In this document: positions 11,738-14,765 of the stretch, piece after piece | Layout of the letters: every line of letters begins with the position of its first letter | How positions within the stretch are numbered: the first letter of the stretch is position 1 | Source of the DNA: an uncultured Collinsella sp. | Lineage (GTDB): Bacteria; Actinomycetota; Coriobacteriia; Coriobacteriales; Coriobacteriaceae | Direction: 5' to 3' | NCBI GenBank assembly: GCA_902496645.1 | Contig: CABVBR010000039.1 | Location: 1 to 14,765, forward strand | Length of the DNA: 14,765 nucleotides | Notes under the pieces: model-generated | Databases searched by the model: none | Seen by the model: only the letters and a program-made list of their open reading frames with translations | Told to the model about the DNA's origin: nothing | Position numbers and translations under genes: made by a program

Positions 11738-13009
11738 GTGAACACAAACGCCTCCTATGACGTCTTGGTAATCGGCGGCGGGGCCTCGGGTCTCGCCGCC
11801 GCCATTACGGCCGCACGCGCAGGCAAAAGCGCCTGCATCGTTGAGCGCGATGTTGCCTGCGGCCTTAAACTCCTTGCGACCGGCAACGGCCGCTGCAACC
11901 TTTCCAACGAATCAATTGATTTCCAGCGGTACAACCACCCCGAATTCGTCGAATCCGTCATGGGTCCCCAGCCTGAGCAAGAGCTCGGCAGTTTCTTCTC
12001 CTCGCTGGGCATCATGACGACCTCCGAGGAGGGCCGGCTGTATCCGCGCTCCCTTCGTGCCGAATCGGTGCGCGATGCGCTTCTCAACGCTTGCAATCGC
12101 CTGTGTATCACCTTGGTATGTGGAGCAAACGTTGCCTCGGCATTCAAAGCCCCCGAGGGCTGGGCACTCCAAATAGACCGTCCCGCGCGAGCACTCAAGG
12201 CAAAAAAGCACGACGACCGAAAATCGGAACTCCGCTCGCTTCGGAAGGCGCTCGCCGACACCCCTCGCAAGATCGAGACGCTGCAGGCAAAGGCCGTAAT
12301 TATCGCTACGGGCGGCAGCCCTGCCGACATCGCGAAGACGTTCAATCTTTCCCCCACACCGCAGCGCCCCGTCCTCTGCCCCGTGTCGGCATCGGTCTTC
12401 GGCGACCAGACTGCGCTCAAGACGCTGGATGGCCTGCGCGTCCGCGCCCGTTTGACACTCCCCCGCAATCACGAGGAGCTCTGGCGCGAAGACGGCGAAG
12501 TGCTCTTCCGAACCTTTGGCATCTCGGGCGTTGCCGCCTTTAACCTCTCCCGTCGTGTCCAGCACGGCGACACGATTCTGCTCGACGTCTTCCCCGACCT
12601 CTCCAAAGACGAGCTGCTCGATATGCTCAACCAGCGAGTCGAGTTACTCGGTGGCTATTCGCCCCGCAACCCCCGCTGGCTCGACGGCATGCTTGCCCCG
12701 CAGCTCTCTCACGTCGTCTGCACCGCATTCGAGCAGTGCCATCCCGGGTCGCACGATGTCATCCATCTGGTCTCGATCCTCAAGCACTTTAAGCTGCTCG
12801 TCGAGGGGACGACAGAGGAGCGTTCGGCCCAGGTCATGCGCGGCGGCGTGCCCATCGAGAGCGTCTCGGCTCCCAGCCTCTGCGTGAACAACGCGGCCGG
12901 CGCCCCGCTCTACATCTGTGGCGAGGCGCTCGATATCGATGCCGATTGCGGCGGTTTCAACCTTGCGTGGGCTTGGATTTCGGGCATTCGCGCTGCAAGC
13001 AGCCTGTAG
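11738..13009 (+). CDS. HI0933/BaiN-like FAD-binding oxidoreductase
   Basis: Flavoprotein of the HI0933/YhiN family, whose members include the bile-acid reductase BaiN; the substrate here is unknown. 423 residues. The start is GTG 11738, touching the mrp stop, with GAGG about 6 bases before it inside mrp. Seen: dinucleotide-binding GGGASG (13-18) with acidic Glu36; TGNGRCNLSN (48-57), a family hallmark; ATGG (190-193); LFRTFGISGVA (256-266); and C-terminal GEALDIDADCGGFNLAWAWISG (395-415), closing the FAD site. Oddities: a Lys/Arg-rich segment (about 150-185), and after ATGG the usual GSTGDGY-type stretch seen in relatives (as I remember them) is replaced by a short SPADIAKTFNLSPTPQRP. This is probably a divergent subgroup rather than damage, since the frame is intact. 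Operonic with mrp. Confidence 0.9.
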   Translation: MNTNASYDVLVIGGGASGLAAAITAARAGKSACIVERDVACGLKLLATGNGRCNLSNESIDFQRYNHPEFVESVMGPQPEQELGSFFSSLGIMTTSEEGRLYPRSLRAESVRDALLNACNRLCITLVCGANVASAFKAPEGWALQIDRPARALKAKKHDDRKSELRSLRKALADTPRKIETLQAKAVIIATGGSPADIAKTFNLSPTPQRPVLCPVSASVFGDQTALKTLDGLRVRARLTLPRNHEELWREDGEVLFRTFGISGVAAFNLSRRVQHGDTILLDVFPDLSKDELLDMLNQRVELLGGYSPRNPRWLDGMLAPQLSHVVCTAFEQCHPGSHDVIHLVSILKHFKLLVEGTTEERSAQVMRGGVPIESVSAPSLCVNNAAGAPLYICGEALDIDADCGGFNLAWAWISGIRAASSL

Positions 13010-13019
13010 CCGCGCAGTC

Positions 13020-13025
13020 TATAAT
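13020..13025 (+). promoter_or_regulatory. Perfect -10 element upstream of the COG2509-type gene
   Basis: TATAAT with no clear -35 at 16-18 bases and no TG extension. It lies 11 bases after the previous stop. If used, transcription would begin near 13032 and run at once into the hairpin at 13039-13062. Confidence 0.4.
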
Positions 13026-13038
13026 CAAAACGCATTCG

Positions 13039-13070
13039 GGCCGTCTGGGACACCGGGCGGCCTCTTTCTT
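13039..13070 (+). terminator. Hairpin with pyrimidine tract between the two flavoprotein genes
   Basis: A 10-bp stem (13039-13048 with 13053-13062, two G-U pairs) closed by the tetraloop GACA and followed by TCTTTCTT. It fits an intrinsic terminator for the mrp-flavoprotein transcript. Because it sits only 7 bases before the next ribosome binding site, it may also act as an attenuator for that gene. Confidence 0.65.
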
Positions 13071-13076
13071 GCATCT

Positions 13077-13082
13077 AAGGAG
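13077..13082 (+). promoter_or_regulatory. Ribosome binding site fixing the start of the COG2509-type gene
   Basis: AAGGAG, 6 bases before ATG 13089. It rules out a 57-codon in-frame extension that would overlap the previous gene and the hairpin. The site can pair with CTCTTT (13062-13067) in the tract behind the hairpin. Confidence 0.75.
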
Positions 13083-13088
13083 ACCTCG

Positions 13089-14729
13089 ATGATCGAAATC
13101 ACCCAAGTCCACGCGTCACTCGACGAGGCCGGCGACGAATCGGCCTGCCTTGCCGTTGGCAGACGCGCCGTCAAACGCGCCCTGCGATGCAAGGATTCCC
13201 AGATTAAAGCCATCGAGCTCCATCGCAAGTCAATCGACGCCCGTAAAAAGAGAGACGTCCATTTTATTTTGAGCTTTCGAGTTGAGCTGACAAGTCCCCA
13301 ACTCGAGCAGGAAGTGGTCGACAGTGTCGCCGAGCGTGACCGATCACGCATCCGCATGGTAGACGGCGAGGCACCCTCATTCCCCTCCCCTGTCCCCAAT
13401 ACACCCAAGGAGCGCCCCGTCGTTGTCGGCGCCGGTTGCGCCGGCCTCTTCGCCGCCCTCACCCTTGCCGAAGCGGGCCTTAAACCCCTGCTCATCGAGC
13501 GCGGCGACCCCGCACTTCGCCGATCGGAAGCGATTGATCTCTTTCTTAAGGAGCGTATCCTCGACCCCGAAAGCAATATCCAATTTGGCCTGGGCGGCGC
13601 AGGGACCTTCTCGGATGGCAAGCTCAACACGGGAACCAAGAATCCTGCCCATCGACTGATTCTTGAGACCTTCATCGAAGCGGGCTCACCTCGCGACATC
13701 CTGTGGGACGCCAAGCCGCACATTGGCTCCGACATTCTCCCCACCGTCGTCACCAACATTTCCCAGCGCATCGAGCAGCTCGGTGGAACTGTCCGCTATC
13801 GAACAAAGCTCGTCGATATTCGAACCGATGGATCCGGCGCCATCACCGGCGTCGATGTCCAACCGCCCCAAGAAACCACAAGCGAGACAATCGCCACAAA
13901 GCACCTCATTCTCGCCTGCGGCCATTCCGCCCGCGACGTATTCGAGCTTCTCAAAGAACATGACGTTGCCCTCGCGCAAAAGACCTTTGCCATGGGTGTG
14001 CGCATCGAGCATCCACAGCGCGACATCGACCGTGCCCAATATGGCCCTTCGGCGGGACACCCGGCACTCGGAGCAGCCCCCTACAAGCTTGTCGCCCATC
14101 TCCCCAACGGCCGCAGCGTGTTCTCATTTTGTATGTGCCCCGGCGGACAGGTTGTCGCGGCTTCTTCCGAGCAGGGCCATCTGTGCGTCAACGGCGCCAG
14201 CCTCAATGCCCGCGACGGGCGCAACGCGAATGCCGCCCTACTCGTTAACGTCACACCTGACGACCTTCCCGGCGATGATCCGCTCGCAGGCATTGAGCTC
14301 CAGCGCGCCTGCGAGCGAGCCGCCTATCGCCTGGGTGGCTCTAACTGGAACGCGCCGGCACAGCTCGTCGGAGATTTCCTTGCTAGACGCGCCAGCACGG
14401 CACCCGGAAAGGTAAAACCAACCTATCCACTTGGCGTGACCTGGACGGCGATCGACGATGCCCTCCCGCAGCATATCGTCGAATCGCTTCGTTTGGGAAT
14501 CCCCCTGCTCGGCAAGAAACTGCGCGGCTATGACCGCCCCGATGCGGTCCTCACTGGCGTGGAGACGCGTTCGAGCTCCCCGGTCACGGTCACCCGCGAT
14601 CGAACATGCCACGCCGTGTCGACTCCGGGCCTTTACCCTTGCGGCGAGGGTGCCGGATATGCCGGCGGCATCATGAGTGCCGCCACCGACGGCATCCGTT
14701 GCGCTGAGGCGCTGATAGCAGACCTCTAA
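13089..14729 (+). CDS. Uncharacterised FAD-dependent dehydrogenase (COG2509 type)
   Basis: 546-residue predicted NAD(P)/FAD-dependent oxidoreductase. The family is widespread in bacteria, but I know of no firmly assigned substrate. An N-terminal domain of about 100 residues (KSIDARKKRDVHFILSFRVEL near 47-67) precedes the flavin domain, the usual architecture. Seen: dinucleotide-binding VVVGAGCAGLFAAL (111-124) and Glu137; the family hallmark FGLGGAGTFSDGKLNT (166-181); ILACGHSARDVFE (274-286); CMCPGGQVVAA (348-358); and the C-terminal block VLTGVETRSSSPV (487-499) plus GLYPCGEGAGYAGGIMSAA (514-532), which forms the FAD site. Start ATG 13089 is fixed by AAGGAG. A terminator-like hairpin separates it from the mrp operon, so it is probably expressed partly on its own. 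The gene is intact. Confidence 0.93.
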   Translation: MIEITQVHASLDEAGDESACLAVGRRAVKRALRCKDSQIKAIELHRKSIDARKKRDVHFILSFRVELTSPQLEQEVVDSVAERDRSRIRMVDGEAPSFPSPVPNTPKERPVVVGAGCAGLFAALTLAEAGLKPLLIERGDPALRRSEAIDLFLKERILDPESNIQFGLGGAGTFSDGKLNTGTKNPAHRLILETFIEAGSPRDILWDAKPHIGSDILPTVVTNISQRIEQLGGTVRYRTKLVDIRTDGSGAITGVDVQPPQETTSETIATKHLILACGHSARDVFELLKEHDVALAQKTFAMGVRIEHPQRDIDRAQYGPSAGHPALGAAPYKLVAHLPNGRSVFSFCMCPGGQVVAASSEQGHLCVNGASLNARDGRNANAALLVNVTPDDLPGDDPLAGIELQRACERAAYRLGGSNWNAPAQLVGDFLARRASTAPGKVKPTYPLGVTWTAIDDALPQHIVESLRLGIPLLGKKLRGYDRPDAVLTGVETRSSSPVTVTRDRTCHAVSTPGLYPCGEGAGYAGGIMSAATDGIRCAEALIADL

Positions 14730-14730
14730 C

Positions 14731-14765
14731 GCGCGAATTCCCGCGCACAAAAAAAGACAGGCCCG
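14731..14765 (+). terminator. Hairpin and start of a terminator cut by the window end
   Basis: GCGCG and CGCGC (14731-14735 and 14742-14746) pair over 5 bp and are followed by an A-run, not T, so this is not a plus-strand terminator by itself. The A-run (14749-14755) followed by GACAGGCCCG looks like the left half of a bidirectional terminator. Its second arm would lie just beyond base 14765. Confidence 0.4.

Noticed and set aside
12918..13088. 57-codon N-terminal extension of the COG2509-type gene
   Set aside because: Overlaps the previous gene and the terminator-like hairpin; ATG 13089 has AAGGAG 6 bases upstream.
1..14765. Search for CRISPR arrays, tRNA/rRNA genes, insertion sequences, phage genes or toxin-antitoxin pairs
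   Set aside because: No regularly spaced repeats, no cloverleaf-like or rRNA-like stretches, and no transposase or integrase motifs were seen by eye; all large frames are housekeeping or transport genes.

Overview
The window reads as a chromosomal segment of a GC-rich Gram-positive bacterium, most likely an actinobacterium of the Coriobacteriia (Collinsella-like). This rests on the high GC content, AGGAG-type ribosome binding sites, an actinobacterial-type MurJ with a long acidic cytosolic N-terminal extension, a Tat-type lipoprotein, and a LexA box of the Gram-positive CGAAC-N4-GTTCG type before uvrA. The taxonomy is inference from recall; no search was run. There is no tRNA, rRNA, CRISPR array, insertion sequence or phage gene.

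Layout. Bases 1-10645 are read on the minus strand and 10907-14729 on the plus strand, with a divergent promoter region at 10646-10906. Leftmost, in minus-strand order, is a peptide-type ABC transporter: a Tat-exported lipoprotein binding protein (899-2512), then an intergenic stretch with three hairpins, then a DppB/OppB-like permease cut by the window edge (1-741). Upstream of the binding protein lies a 365-base non-coding stretch (2513-2877) rich in nested inverted repeats. Next comes a compact set, ybaK (tRNA deacylase), murJ (lipid II flippase) and uvrC (excision nuclease), with gaps of 3 and 0 bases, so almost certainly one transcript. uvrA (7763-10645) is separate: it has its own LexA-like box upstream and a strong hairpin terminator downstream.

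On the plus strand, mrp (a P-loop Fe-S carrier ATPase) is followed with no gap by a HI0933/BaiN-like flavoprotein. A hairpin with a pyrimidine tract then separates a COG2509-type FAD-dependent dehydrogenase, which ends just before a terminator cut by the window edge.

How they work together. UvrA and UvrC belong to the same nucleotide excision repair pathway but look differently controlled: uvrA by SOS, uvrC by a housekeeping operon with cell-wall and translation-quality genes. Mrp and the two flavoproteins form a redox-cofactor cluster whose substrates are unknown. I see no complete new defence or mobile system. The two observations most worth following are (i) three ETAV(F/Y)L repeats in the cytosolic tail of MurJ, which resemble a kinase/FHA phosphothreonine motif, and (ii) an 81-base nested inverted-repeat block upstream of the peptide-binding lipoprotein that can fold as a three-way junction.
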